Assembly (NCBI RefSeq): GCF_032229285.1
Contig: NZ_CP135084.1
Coordinates: 930,001 to 994,000 of the forward strand
Length of the DNA: 64,000 bases
Direction of reading: 5' to 3'
Source of the DNA: Rheinheimera sp. MMS21-TC3
GTDB taxonomy: Bacteria; Pseudomonadota; Gammaproteobacteria; Enterobacterales; Alteromonadaceae
Positions within the stretch are counted from its first letter, which is position 1. Each line of letters opens with the position of its first letter. A program made the translations under genes and the position numbers. This document shows, in pieces, positions 48,155 through 58,092 of the stretch. The notes beneath the pieces were generated by a model. It was given only the letters and a program-made list of their open reading frames with translations, was not told where the DNA came from and did no database searches.

Positions 48155-48724
48155 TTAACGAACCTCAAACGCTTTAATCACTCTAGATACACCATCGACA
48201 TGGCGGGCAATATTGACGGCAGTATTGGCTTCTTGCTCGCTGACTATGCCCATTAAAAATACTTCAGCGTTTTCTGTTACTACTTTGATATTTAAACCGC
48301 TGACTTCTTTATCAGCCAAAAGCTGCGATTTTACTTTGGTAGAAATCCAACTGTCGCGGGTACGGGTTGTCATAGAGGTATTGCTACTTAAGCGTATTTG
48401 GTTTTGTACACTGCGCACACCTGCGATTTGCTTTACAGTTGCAGTGGCTTGTTGTCGGGTCTGTTCACTTGCAGTTTGCCCTGTTAGTAATAAAACACCG
48501 TTATAACTAGTAACATTAATATTGCTGCCATTGGCTGTAGCAGGATTATCAGCTAAAGCGCGTTGGGCTTTAAGGACAACGTTTTTATCATCAATTTGTG
48601 CACCAAGTGTACGCCTATCATTGGCTGAGGTGACAGCAGTTGCACCACCAGCAACAACTGCAGCGGCGCAACCTTGTAAGATAGCGACTACTACAAATAC
48701 ACTTAGCAATTTTGTTGTGTTCAT
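48155..48724 (-). CDS. dolP: BON-domain outer-membrane lipoprotein DolP (YraP)
   Basis: The 189-residue lipoprotein has signal MNTTKLLSVFVVVAILQG and lipidated Cys in LQGC, followed by two BON domains (about 45-115 and 120-189). DolP supports outer-membrane integrity and BAM activity and localises to the division site in E. coli. It follows diaA closely in the conserved lpoA-yraN-diaA-dolP order. Confidence 0.93.
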   Translation of the reverse strand: MNTTKLLSVFVVVAILQGCAAAVVAGGATAVTSANDRRTLGAQIDDKNVVLKAQRALADNPATANGSNINVTSYNGVLLLTGQTASEQTRQQATATVKQIAGVRSVQNQIRLSSNTSMTTRTRDSWISTKVKSQLLADKEVSGLNIKVVTENAEVFLMGIVSEQEANTAVNIARHVDGVSRVIKAFEVR

Positions 48725-48732
48725 AAGGCTCC

Positions 48733-49308
48733 CTATTGCGGAAAAAGTGTCATATCTATCAGTTCACATAAGCTGTGTACTAAAAATGTGTAACATTCAA
48801 AAACACGGGCTCTGCGATGCGGTGGTACTTTTAATTCAACATCTTGTTGATTAAGTAGTCCAGAGAGTTCACCACTGTTATCAACCGTAAGTGCAATGAT
48901 TTTCATATCATTAGTTAATGCTGCTTCGACTGCTTTAATTAAGCTAGGTTCAGCGCCGGTTAGTGAAATAACTAATAAAATATCGTCAGCTTGGCCTATA
49001 GCTTTGATTTGTCGCGCTAAGTAATCACTATCGCGTTGCGGATTATAGTGCAAGCTGGCGTGGTGAGGTTGTAAAGCGATAGCCGGTAAACAAGGCCGCT
49101 CAGTTTCAAACTGATCAAGTAATAATGCACAAATATGGTTACTTAATGCTGCAGTAGAGCCTTCACCACAACAGATTATTTTACCGCCATTAATTAAGCT
49201 GTTTACCATGACAAAAGCAGCATTCTCTAATGGCTGTGCTAGGCTTTCGCCACTGGCAATCATGGTTTGGATATTTTCGCTAAATAGCTGGCGAATATGT
49301 TCTTGCAT
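48733..49308 (-). CDS. diaA: SIS-domain DnaA-initiator-associating protein DiaA
   Basis: The 191-residue SIS-domain protein has GKIICCGEGSTAALSNHICALLL, LLVISLTGAEPSLIKAVEAA and a C-terminal helix. DiaA tetramers bind DnaA and help load it at oriC for timely initiation. It looks like the phosphoheptose isomerase GmhA, but the genomic place between yraN and dolP identifies it as DiaA. Confidence 0.92.
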   Translation of the reverse strand: MQEHIRQLFSENIQTMIASGESLAQPLENAAFVMVNSLINGGKIICCGEGSTAALSNHICALLLDQFETERPCLPAIALQPHHASLHYNPQRDSDYLARQIKAIGQADDILLVISLTGAEPSLIKAVEAALTNDMKIIALTVDNSGELSGLLNQQDVELKVPPHRRARVFECYTFLVHSLCELIDMTLFPQ

Positions 49309-49333
49309 GGATTAATCCTGTATCTGAAGTAGG

Positions 49334-49678
49334 CTAGTTAATGGCATTGCGAATCCAGTGATACTGATAAGGTTCAAGACCTTCAATGGCAATAACATCG
49401 AAGCGGCAGGCAGCATTGCTAAGGTTGTGTTGTTGTAAATACCATTTTGCAGTACGGATTAGCTTTTTTTGCTTCGCCACTGTTACTGCAGCCGCCGCGC
49501 CACCAAAGGCATTGCTAGCACGATATTTTACTTCGACAAATACTAGCTGCTTATCATGCTGCATAATTAAATCTATCTCGCCTACTTTGCATAAAAAATT
49601 TTGCTGAATTAAACGCAAGCCTTGCTGTTGCAAATAAGCAAGAGCAAGCAATTCAAAGTGCTGGCCGCGATTATTCAT
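49334..49678 (-). CDS. yraN: UPF0102 protein YraN
   Basis: The 114-residue protein has the endonuclease-like fold of the family: GQHFELLALAYLQQQGL, then GEIDLIMQHDKQLVFVEVKYR with the Asp and Glu-x-Lys residues of a PD-(D/E)xK site. The function is not settled. It is co-transcribed with lpoA, 6 bp upstream. Confidence 0.93.
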   Translation of the reverse strand: MNNRGQHFELLALAYLQQQGLRLIQQNFLCKVGEIDLIMQHDKQLVFVEVKYRASNAFGGAAAAVTVAKQKKLIRTAKWYLQQHNLSNAACRFDVIAIEGLEPYQYHWIRNAIN

Positions 49679-49684
49679 GACGAT

Positions 49685-51532
49685 TTAGGGTTCTTGTACC
49701 GCTACTAAACGGTTATTTTGGTATTTAGCCCAACTAAGTTGCCGCACAATACTGCCGTTGCTGTTTAAACGCAACTGACCGGTTAAACCAGGAAAGACAA
49801 TAGCGCTTAATTGTTGCTGTTGGCGTAAGCTGCCAATTAGCCGGTAGGCATCAAAGCCCATGGCAAAAAGGCGTTGCAAGCTTTCATCTTGAGTTTGGAA
49901 CAGCTGTTGATATTCCTCGCGTAAGGCCGGGTTGGTCTTCAATGGTAGCATCCAAGGCATTTCGGTAAAGGTTAAGCCATTTAAATCACGTTGCTCGGTA
50001 CTGTCTAAGGCGGTGCTATGGCTGCGAGAACTAGCATAAATGGGTAATCTTGGCGCTGTTTCACTTACTGATACATCGACAAAAGGTTTAAACAGTTGGG
50101 TTTGCACTGGGTCGGCAATTAAATAAATTGCATCAATGTCTAAGCGGCTATGGGTGTCGCTATGCAACTTAACTGGCACTAAGTTATCTATTTGCTGCAC
50201 TCTTTCCTTACTTTGTTCGGTTTCTAATAACTGATTAATTAAGGTATCTAAATCAGCTTTATCATTAAATTGATAAAGCTGCGGAGCTTTATGGCCTAAC
50301 TGCTGCCAAGACTGAGAAAACTGCTGTTGCATTCGTAAGCTAATATTATTAGCAGCACTAATGACCACAGGTTGCTGATAATCTTTTTGTTGAAATAATA
50401 AAGCAGTTTGCTGTGCTTCATCTTCCATACTTAAGGCAAAGAAAAAGTGTTTGTTGTGGTAAGGCAGTTGGCTATCTTGGCTATTTAAAAATAAAGTTGG
50501 CCAAATCCATTGTTCTAGCTGGCTTATAGTATCCACTTGATTTTTTAATAAAGGCCCAAGCACAAAATCAGCTTGTTCTGCTGTCAATTGTTCTACTAGC
50601 TGCTGTGGGCTTTGTTCACTATCGATAAAAATAATTTGACTGGATTGGGCTTTAGCAGCTGCCGCTAAAATACCGTACTGAATAGCCAGTGCATGTTGTC
50701 TAAATTGGCCACTTAGTGGTAGCAAGACGGCAATCTTTTGCGGCTGAAAGGGTTGCAGCGATAACAGTTGCTGTACTGTTTCTGGCATGGCTTGTGGTTG
50801 TGGCATCCAAGGGTTACGTTGTTGCCAATCGGCATAAGCTGCTTGTAATTGCTCTGGCTGACCAAGCAGTCTTCTACTTAAATCGGCTAATGCTAGCCAA
50901 CTACTACTTGGACTATTAGGGTTAGACTGCAAACTAAGAAGTTGGTTATCAGTTAAGGCGGTAATGTTTTGCCATAATAGCGCCATATGCTCAGGGTAAG
51001 TGGTTTGGCTGTTAGGTACGTCAGCCAGCAATAATAAGTTTCGGCTGGCAGCTAACAGTCGTTGTTGTTGGCTTAAATATTGACTACTTAGCCATAAATA
51101 CTCAGCGCTATCTTCTTCTGCAATCTGTGAGATAGTAGTGTTTCTTAATAGTAGTTGTAAGCTTTGGTGCTGTTCGGTAGCAATATAAGCTTGTAATAGC
51201 GGCAAGATATTTTGCGCTTTAATATTAGGGTAGGGACTTTGCTTTAAGTTTTCACTAATAGCTAGTGCTAGCAAATAGTCTTGCTCGGCAATAGCTAATC
51301 TGGCTGCCTTTAATAAATGATAGTGCTGTGGTTCGGCCTGATATTGAGTGGCTAATTTATACTGGATTCGGGCAGAAGGGCTATCTAGCTGCTCTTGACT
51401 AGCCTGGCTCTGCTCAGGCTGCTGCTTGGGATCTGTTGTAGTGATATTTGATGCACAACCAAATATTAAACTACTGCAGCCGATAAAAATTAAGGTCTTT
51501 AATTTGCTGGAAATCACAATGCGCAGTACCAT
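49685..51532 (-). CDS. lpoA: Penicillin-binding protein activator LpoA
   Basis: This outer-membrane lipoprotein activates PBP1A. With the start at 51532 (MVLRIVISSKLK...) it has 615 residues and a signal ending in lipobox LIFG-C; an upstream in-frame ATG at 51589 would give an unusually long 19-residue extension. The N-terminal TPR-like part (about 40-250) is followed by a periplasmic-binding-protein fold (KIAVLLPLSGQFRQHALAIQYGI). It is divergent from rsmI, with yraN following it, as in E. coli. Confidence 0.92.
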   Translation of the reverse strand: MVLRIVISSKLKTLIFIGCSSLIFGCASNITTTDPKQQPEQSQASQEQLDSPSARIQYKLATQYQAEPQHYHLLKAARLAIAEQDYLLALAISENLKQSPYPNIKAQNILPLLQAYIATEQHQSLQLLLRNTTISQIAEEDSAEYLWLSSQYLSQQQRLLAASRNLLLLADVPNSQTTYPEHMALLWQNITALTDNQLLSLQSNPNSPSSSWLALADLSRRLLGQPEQLQAAYADWQQRNPWMPQPQAMPETVQQLLSLQPFQPQKIAVLLPLSGQFRQHALAIQYGILAAAAKAQSSQIIFIDSEQSPQQLVEQLTAEQADFVLGPLLKNQVDTISQLEQWIWPTLFLNSQDSQLPYHNKHFFFALSMEDEAQQTALLFQQKDYQQPVVISAANNISLRMQQQFSQSWQQLGHKAPQLYQFNDKADLDTLINQLLETEQSKERVQQIDNLVPVKLHSDTHSRLDIDAIYLIADPVQTQLFKPFVDVSVSETAPRLPIYASSRSHSTALDSTEQRDLNGLTFTEMPWMLPLKTNPALREEYQQLFQTQDESLQRLFAMGFDAYRLIGSLRQQQQLSAIVFPGLTGQLRLNSNGSIVRQLSWAKYQNNRLVAVQEP

Positions 51533-51613
51533 ATTAAAATAATAGTTAAATAATAGCCTTATCTTACTGGCAGTGTTAGATAAGCTCAAATAAATAGCGA
51601 TATATAATCGAAA

Positions 51614-52465
51614 ATGATAACAGAAACTGGTTGTTTATATGTAGTTGCCACTCCTATAGGAAATTTAGGTGATATTAGTCAACGCGCTATTAGTACTTTG
51701 CAGCAGGTGCAATGGATTGCTGCTGAAGATACCCGTCATACTGGGCGTTTATTACAGCACTTAGCTATTGCAACCCGTACTATTGCCTTGCATGACCATA
51801 ACGAAAAACAACGCGCAGCTAGCATTATTGATAAATGCTTAGCAGGTGAGTCTGTCGCTTTAGTGTCAGATGCTGGCACGCCTTTAATTAGTGACCCTGG
51901 TTATACTTTAGTGCGGCAATGCCGGGAAGCGGGGGTACGCGTTATCCCTATACCTGGGCCTTGTGCTTTAATTACTGCTTTATGTGCTGCGGGCTTACCT
52001 ACAGATAAGTTTCACTTTATTGGTTTTTTACTGCCCAAAAGCTTACAGCGCCAAGCCCAACTTGCAGCTGTGCCTAATGGTGTTGGTACTATTATTTGTT
52101 ATGACACTGCAAGGCGCATTAAAGCTACATTGCAAGACGTAACAGCAGTGTTTGGTCCAGAGCGTGAGTTAGTCTTAGCCAAAGAACTGACAAAAACCTT
52201 TGAACACCTAGAATATGGTACAGCTGAGCAAATAACTGCATGGTTAGAAGCCGATCCACAGCGCTGCCAAGGCGAGATGGTACTTATGATAGCGCCCACG
52301 CCAAAATCTGATGGCGATATCAATGAAGAAGTGCAAAAAACTCTACAATTACTGTTGGCTGAACTGCCGCTAAAAAAAGCCGCTGCTCTTACGGCGCAAA
52401 TTCATAATGAAAAGAAAAACGCTTTATATAAACTCGCTTTGCAATGGGCTGGTACTGAGCAGTAA
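51614..52465 (+). CDS. rsmI: 16S rRNA 2'-O-ribose C1402 methyltransferase RsmI
   Basis: The 283-residue tetrapyrrole-methylase-fold enzyme has LYVVATPIGNLGDISQRA at the N-terminus, AAEDTRHTGRLL, SDAGTPLISDPGY and PIPGPCALITAL for SAM binding. It methylates C1402 in the ribosomal P site. It reads into rnpB with only a promoter between. Confidence 0.96.
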   Translation: MITETGCLYVVATPIGNLGDISQRAISTLQQVQWIAAEDTRHTGRLLQHLAIATRTIALHDHNEKQRAASIIDKCLAGESVALVSDAGTPLISDPGYTLVRQCREAGVRVIPIPGPCALITALCAAGLPTDKFHFIGFLLPKSLQRQAQLAAVPNGVGTIICYDTARRIKATLQDVTAVFGPERELVLAKELTKTFEHLEYGTAEQITAWLEADPQRCQGEMVLMIAPTPKSDGDINEEVQKTLQLLLAELPLKKAAALTAQIHNEKKNALYKLALQWAGTEQ

Positions 52466-52471
52466 ATCGGG

Positions 52472-52477
52472 TATAAT
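52472..52477 (+). promoter_or_regulatory. rnpB -10 box
   Basis: TATAAT lies 7 bp before the RNA 5' end. The matching -35 would be in the rsmI 3' end and is weak. Confidence 0.65.
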
Positions 52478-52483
52478 CGCGCC

Positions 52484-52864
<381 letters not shown>

Positions 52865-52873
52865 TACTTTATA

Positions 52874-52907
52874 AAACCGCTATTAATGATAATAGCGGTT
52901 TTTGCTT
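52874..52907 (+). terminator. rnpB terminator
   Basis: AACCGCTATT/AATAGCGGTT hairpin followed by TTTGCTTTT lies directly after the RNase P RNA. Confidence 0.9.
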
Positions 52908-53053
52908 TTAAGCAGATTAATATTAATTCTTACTTGGCTGTCTACAGTTGTTTAATCGTTAATCTATCCCACTTTATCCCACCAAATTATTAATCTTGCT
53001 ATAGCGCTTATTTTTACCGCTTTAGATATCCGACTATCAGTAGGGTTTTTACC

Positions 53054-53116
53054 TTGACAATAGACAAAGCTGCACCCTAAACTGTAGGTTCGTGGAGAAT
53101 TGTGGGTAATTGTGGG
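53054..53116 (+). promoter_or_regulatory. dcw promoter with three MraZ boxes
   Basis: TTGACA (53054-53059) and TAAACT (53078-53083) are separated by 18 bp. GTGGA (53092), GTGGG (53102) and GTGGG (53112) follow at exact 10-bp intervals with 5-bp spacers, the arrangement MraZ binds in other bacteria. MraZ should therefore autoregulate the division and cell-wall operon. Confidence 0.82.
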
Positions 53117-53189
53117 TCAAAAGTGATTCGGCAGTAAAATTATCTAGCAAGAGGCCGTAAATTGAACAGTAAATAATGCAGGCAACTTA

Positions 53190-53654
53190 ATGTTTCGTGG
53201 CTCATTTACATTGACATTAGATGCAAAAGGCCGGTTAGCGCTACCCGCACGCTACCGTGAAACCTTGCTGTCTGATTGTCAGGGCCATTTAATCTGCACT
53301 ATTGATATCCACGATAATTGCTTATTGCTGTACCCGTTAGCTGAATGGGAAGTGATTGAAGAGAAATTAAATAGGTTATCTAACATAGATCCTAAAGCAC
53401 GGCGCTTACAACGTTTACTGTTAGGTCATGCAACTGATTGTGATATGGATAAAAATGGCCGTATTTTGCTGCCAGCATTATTACGAAATCATGCTGGGTT
53501 AAATAAAAATATTCGTTTAGTTGGCCAACTTAATAAATTTGAAATCTGGGATGAAACAGCCTGGTTAGAGCGTGCAGCAGAAGATATAGCACTAGAGCAA
53601 GCTCAAGCCGGTGATGTTGAATTATCAGAACGATTACAGGACTTTTCACTGTAA
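53190..53654 (+). CDS. mraZ: Transcriptional regulator MraZ
   Basis: The 154-residue protein has two AbrB/SpoVT-like swapped-hairpin domains with [22 protein letters not shown] and [16 protein letters not shown] (the duplicated DxxGR motif). MraZ is a ring-shaped DNA-binding protein controlling the dcw cluster. It ends immediately before rsmH. Confidence 0.97.
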   Translation: MFRGSFTLTLDAKGRLALPARYRETLLSDCQGHLICTIDIHDNCLLLYPLAEWEVIEEKLNRLSNIDPKARRLQRLLLGHATDCDMDKNGRILLPALLRNHAGLNKNIRLVGQLNKFEIWDETAWLERAAEDIALEQAQAGDVELSERLQDFSL

Positions 53655-54599
53655 ATGACTACTTCAGCCCATATTAGTGTGTTATTAGAAGAAGCAATTC
53701 AAGGCTTGGCTATCAAGCCTGATGGTTGCTATCTGGATGGCACCTTTGGTCGTGGCGGACATAGTAGAGCAATTTTAGCGCAATTAGGGCCACAAGGGCG
53801 CTTATATGCCATTGATCGTGACCCTGCAGCCATAGCAACCGCAGAAGCGTTTAAAGAAGATAGTCGCTTTCACATTACCCATAGCGCCTTTTCGGCTTTA
53901 GCCGATATTGCAGAGCAGCAAAATATCGTAGCTAAAGTTGACGGTATTCTATTAGATCTTGGCGTTTCTTCGCCGCAACTTGATGATGCCGATCGCGGCT
54001 TTAGCTTTATGCGCGATGGCCCTTTAGATATGCGGATGGACCCAACAAGTGGTATCAGTGCTGCAGATTGGCTAGCCCAAGCTGATGTGGAAGATATCAG
54101 CTTTGTGTTAAGAGAATACGGTGAAGAGCGCTTTGCTTGGCGTATTGCCCAAGCTATTGTTGCGGCTCGCGTTGCAACTCCTTTTACCCGTACTGCTGAG
54201 CTAGCTAAACTTATTAGTGACAGCGTGCCAAAAAGCAATAAAGAGAAAAAGCACCCCGCGACCCGCAGTTTTCAAGCTATTCGTATTTATATTAATAGTG
54301 AGTTAGAGCAAGTTAATCAGGCTTTGCATGCGGCACTTAAAGTATTAAAGCCGGGCGGCCGCTTAGTGGTAATTAGCTTTCACTCTTTAGAAGATCGTTT
54401 AGTGAAACAATTTATGCGCCGCTTCGCTAAAGGCGAGCCAGTTCCGCGCGGCATTCCACTAACCAATGCTCAAATGCAGCAACGCACCGAATTAACGCTT
54501 GTTGGCAAAGCCATTAAAGCCTCAGAGGCAGAATTAGTGGCTAATCCAAGGGCACGAAGTGCCGTGCTGCGTATAGCCCAGAGGCAAGCTTATGACTAG
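53655..54599 (+). CDS. rsmH: 16S rRNA N4-methylcytidine-1402 methyltransferase
   Basis: The 314-residue SAM-dependent enzyme (MraW) has [14 protein letters not shown] for SAM binding, [13 protein letters not shown] and [19 protein letters not shown]. It acts on the same 16S nucleotide as RsmI, encoded in this window. The start directly follows the mraZ stop, and ftsL overlaps it by 8 bp. Confidence 0.97.
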   Translation: MTTSAHISVLLEEAIQGLAIKPDGCYLDGTFGRGGHSRAILAQLGPQGRLYAIDRDPAAIATAEAFKEDSRFHITHSAFSALADIAEQQNIVAKVDGILLDLGVSSPQLDDADRGFSFMRDGPLDMRMDPTSGISAADWLAQADVEDISFVLREYGEERFAWRIAQAIVAARVATPFTRTAELAKLISDSVPKSNKEKKHPATRSFQAIRIYINSELEQVNQALHAALKVLKPGGRLVVISFHSLEDRLVKQFMRRFAKGEPVPRGIPLTNAQMQQRTELTLVGKAIKASEAELVANPRARSAVLRIAQRQAYD

Positions 54600-54900
54600 T
54601 ATTAGCTTACCTCGTCTTATTGGCCAGCAGTTATGGCAGCAAAAGTTTGCTGTGGTGTTATTAGTAGCTTGTATTATTACTGCTTTAGCCATTGTTCAAT
54701 TTGCCCATTTAAATAGGCAATTAATTACTACTCAAGACAAGTTGTATCATGAGCGTGATCAGTTAGATATTGAGTGGCGCAACTTATTATTAGAACAGCG
54801 GGCCTTGTCGGAGCATAGTCGGGTAGAGGATATAGCCCGTCATCGGTTAAACATGATTAGGCCCAGTGGTGCTCAAGACATTAGGGTGACAATGCCATGA
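54592..54900 (+). CDS. ftsL: Cell division protein FtsL
   Basis: This 102-residue bitopic protein has a short cytoplasmic tail, one membrane segment (about 19-38) and a periplasmic leucine-zipper coiled coil ([25 protein letters not shown] is cut here to its start [12 protein letters not shown]). FtsL joins FtsB and FtsQ in the divisome. Overlaps on both sides (rsmH 8 bp, ftsI 4 bp) indicate coupling. Confidence 0.94.
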   Translation: MTSISLPRLIGQQLWQQKFAVVLLVACIITALAIVQFAHLNRQLITTQDKLYHERDQLDIEWRNLLLEQRALSEHSRVEDIARHRLNMIRPSGAQDIRVTMP

Positions 54901-56645
54901 GCCGAAGCACAAAAACACCTCAGGCTAAAGCCAGAACTACACCGTCAGTAATAAGCTGGCGTTTTGCGTTAGTAATGGGGCTATTAACTACAGTGTTTTT
55001 TGCTTTAGTCGCACGAGCGGCTTGGTTGCAGGTAATAGAGCCGGATATGTTAATTAGCCAAGGTGATAGACGCAGTTTACGCGTCGAGTCTGACAGTGTT
55101 ATGCGCGGTATGATTGTAGACCGTCATGGCGAAGAATTAGCCGTAAGCGTGCTGGTTGAAGCTATTTGGGCCGATCCAAAAGTTGTTATTGAAGAAAATG
55201 CTGCAGCAGATGAGCGGCGTTGGCATGCACTAGCTGAAATTTTACAATTAACACCAGCCGAATTATTAAACAAAATTGGCAGCAATACTCAGCGCCGTTT
55301 TGTGTATTTACAACGTCAAGTTAACCCTGCTGTTGCCGGTTATGTACGGCAATTAAAAGTGCCGGGTATTTTCTTTCGGCAAGAATCGCGTCGTTATTAT
55401 CCTGCAGGTGAAGTGACGGGCCAGTTAATAGGCTTTACCAATGTTGATGATGTTGGAGTTGAAGGCATTGAAAAGCGCTTTAATGATTATTTAACCGGTA
55501 CTGAAGGTCGCAAGGTTATCCGTAAAGACGCCAAAGGCCGAGAAATAGAAGTTGTTGCCCGCGAACAAGCAGAAAAAGCCAATAACTTACAGCTAAGCAT
55601 TGATCAGCGTATTCAATCTGTCACTTACCGTGAATTAAAGTCGGCAGTGTTGTCTTATGGTGCTACTTCTGGTTCGGCTATGGTAGTAGATGTGCAAACA
55701 GGTGAAGTGCTAGCTATGGTCAATAGCCCTTCTTTTAACCCCAATAACAGACGTAACGCCCCTGCTTATTTATTCCGTAACAGAGCCATTACTGACACTT
55801 TCGAGCCGGGCTCGACTATGAAACCGCTAGCAGTGTTAAGTGCTTTAGAATTTGGTGCCACTAGCCTAGATGCAAAAGTAGATACCAATCCAGGTTATAT
55901 GCGGGTAGGCGGCAGCTGGGTTCGGGATGGCGTCAATAATAAAACCTTAGATTTAACCGGTATTATCCGCCGCTCTAGTAACGTTGGCGTCAGTAAGCTA
56001 GTTTTATCTATGCCGGTTGAGCATGTGTTAAATCTATACGCAAATATGGGCTTAGGTATAGATACCGGCTTGAGTTTAAACGGCGAAAGTAGCGGCATGT
56101 TAAGCCATCGTCATCGCTGGTCTGACTTTGAGCGTGCTACCTTATCCTTTGGCTACGGTTTATCCGTTACTGCTGCGCAGTTAGTACGTACTTATGCCAC
56201 TATGGCTAATGGCGGTATTAGTCGGCCACTGAGTATTTTAAAAACAGAGCAAATTCAACCTGGTGAACAAGTACTTAGCCGGCAAAATGCTTTAGCCATG
56301 CTAGAAATGATGGAAGCTAATGTGTTGCCAGGCGGGACAGCTACTAGAGCGCAAGTGCGCGGTTATCGTGTTGGCGGTAAAACAGGTACGGCGCGTAAAG
56401 CCATCACCGGTGGTTATGGTGAAGATTATATTGCTTCTTTTGTTGGTGTTGGCCCTATTTCACAGCCTAGGCTAGCCTGCGTTGTGGTGATTAATGAACC
56501 GGCAGGTGACTTTTACCACGGTGGCGAAATTGCAGCGCCAGTTTTTGCTAAAATAATGGCCGCTACCATGCAGCTATTAAATATTGCGCCTGATGCGCCA
56601 GAACAAGCTCAACTATCTTTAATCGGAGGTGGCAATGCCGGTTAA
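54897..56645 (+). CDS. ftsI: Peptidoglycan D,D-transpeptidase FtsI (PBP3)
   Basis: The 582-residue septal transpeptidase has one N-terminal membrane anchor (about 20-42), a pedestal domain, and a transpeptidase domain with the SxxK motif EPGSTMK, SSN in RRSSNVGVSK and KTG in GGKTGTARK. It is the target of aminopenicillins and aztreonam and works with FtsW. Confidence 0.97.
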   Translation: MSRSTKTPQAKARTTPSVISWRFALVMGLLTTVFFALVARAAWLQVIEPDMLISQGDRRSLRVESDSVMRGMIVDRHGEELAVSVLVEAIWADPKVVIEENAAADERRWHALAEILQLTPAELLNKIGSNTQRRFVYLQRQVNPAVAGYVRQLKVPGIFFRQESRRYYPAGEVTGQLIGFTNVDDVGVEGIEKRFNDYLTGTEGRKVIRKDAKGREIEVVAREQAEKANNLQLSIDQRIQSVTYRELKSAVLSYGATSGSAMVVDVQTGEVLAMVNSPSFNPNNRRNAPAYLFRNRAITDTFEPGSTMKPLAVLSALEFGATSLDAKVDTNPGYMRVGGSWVRDGVNNKTLDLTGIIRRSSNVGVSKLVLSMPVEHVLNLYANMGLGIDTGLSLNGESSGMLSHRHRWSDFERATLSFGYGLSVTAAQLVRTYATMANGGISRPLSILKTEQIQPGEQVLSRQNALAMLEMMEANVLPGGTATRAQVRGYRVGGKTGTARKAITGGYGEDYIASFVGVGPISQPRLACVVVINEPAGDFYHGGEIAAPVFAKIMAATMQLLNIAPDAPEQAQLSLIGGGNAG

Positions 56646-58092
56646 TGCAGCTAAATGGTTAGCCCCGTTTTACTTACTACCCGCTGATTTGATGGTAAAT
56701 CAGTTACAGCTTGATAGCCGTAAAGTTAAAGCAGGCGATGTGTTTATTGCTATTCCGGGGCTAGCCCAGCATGGCAATATCTATATAGAACAAGCCTTAG
56801 CTAAAGGCGCCGCTTTAGTGCTAACCGAGAGCGGTCACTATGCTGATGCGCGGATTGTAGTGATGCCGCAGTTAATTAAAATCTTGCCAGAATTAGCGGC
56901 CAGTTTTTACCAACAGCCAACTGAGCAGTTTGATTTAGTGGGCATTACTGGTACTAATGGCAAATCCAGCGTAGCATTTTTTATTAACCAATTAGCGCTA
57001 AGTGTTCAGCGTAAAGCTCAGGTTATTGGGACTTTAGGCTATGGCAATATTAAGCATTTAACGCCGCTTGCTAATACCACACCACATTTTATTGATCTGC
57101 AAAGAATAATCAGCCAAGCCAAAACTGAGCAGGCTGATTTAGTGGCGATGGAAGTATCTTCTCATGCTTTAGCCCAGCAGCGTTTAGCCGGCTTACAATT
57201 TAAGGTTACGGTGTTTACAAATTTAACCCGAGATCACTTAGATTATCATGGCAGTATGCAGGAATATGGTGCAGCAAAAGCTTTATTATTTCAGCCAGAC
57301 ATGGCGCAATCGGCAGTAATTAATGTTGCTGATGAATTTGGCCGTCAGTTAGCTCAGACGACAAGCTTGCCTTGTCTTGTTTATGGCAATCCAGAGCAAT
57401 GCCAAGGTTTTAGCCGATTTTTAGCTTATTCTGATGTTTTAGCCACGCCAAGTGGTTATCAATTTGTTGTTAGTACGGAAAATGAACGTTATAGCCTTAA
57501 CTTACCCTTATTAGGCGAATTTAATATTCAAAACGTTTTAGCTGCTATAGGCAGTATGCAATTACTTGGTTACGACTTAGCTAGCTTAGTTAAAGCTGCA
57601 GAAAAACTGACAGCTGTACCAGGTCGCATGGAGCAGTTTGTTTGTGAGCATGAGTTTACTGCAGTTATTGATTATGCCCACACACCAGATGCGTTACAAC
57701 AAGCATTAATATCGTTAAAACAGCATAGTACTAACCATATTTGGTGTGTGTTCGGTTGTGGTGGAGATCGAGATAAAGGAAAACGGCCTTTAATGGGCCA
57801 AATTGCAGAAAAGTACGCCGATCATGTGATTATTACCGCTGACAACCCACGTAGTGAGGATGTATTAGCCATCTGTGCCGATATTGCTGCGGGTATGAGC
57901 GCAGATGCTTATTATCAAATAGAGCCAAACCGGCAAGCGGCTATTAAGCTGGCGCTAATTAGTGCCCAGCCTGAAGATATTGTACTGATAGCCGGTAAAG
58001 GTCACGAAACTTTACAAATTATTGGCCAGCAACAATTAATTTATGACGAACGGGCTTATGTCCAGCAGTTGGTAACGGAGTTAGCGCTATGA
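56635..58092 (+). CDS. murE: UDP-MurNAc-Ala-Glu:meso-diaminopimelate ligase
   Basis: The ATG at 56635 is chosen because GGAGG at 56625-56629 is well spaced from it; this gives 485 residues and an 11-bp overlap with ftsI. A GTG at 56629 lies on the ribosome site. P-loop GITGTNGKSS is near residue 108, and DNPRSED is the meso-diaminopimelate recognition motif. The carbamylated-lysine region is also present. MurE adds the third residue of the stem peptide. Confidence 0.96.
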   Translation: MPVNAAKWLAPFYLLPADLMVNQLQLDSRKVKAGDVFIAIPGLAQHGNIYIEQALAKGAALVLTESGHYADARIVVMPQLIKILPELAASFYQQPTEQFDLVGITGTNGKSSVAFFINQLALSVQRKAQVIGTLGYGNIKHLTPLANTTPHFIDLQRIISQAKTEQADLVAMEVSSHALAQQRLAGLQFKVTVFTNLTRDHLDYHGSMQEYGAAKALLFQPDMAQSAVINVADEFGRQLAQTTSLPCLVYGNPEQCQGFSRFLAYSDVLATPSGYQFVVSTENERYSLNLPLLGEFNIQNVLAAIGSMQLLGYDLASLVKAAEKLTAVPGRMEQFVCEHEFTAVIDYAHTPDALQQALISLKQHSTNHIWCVFGCGGDRDKGKRPLMGQIAEKYADHVIITADNPRSEDVLAICADIAAGMSADAYYQIEPNRQAAIKLALISAQPEDIVLIAGKGHETLQIIGQQQLIYDERAYVQQLVTELAL

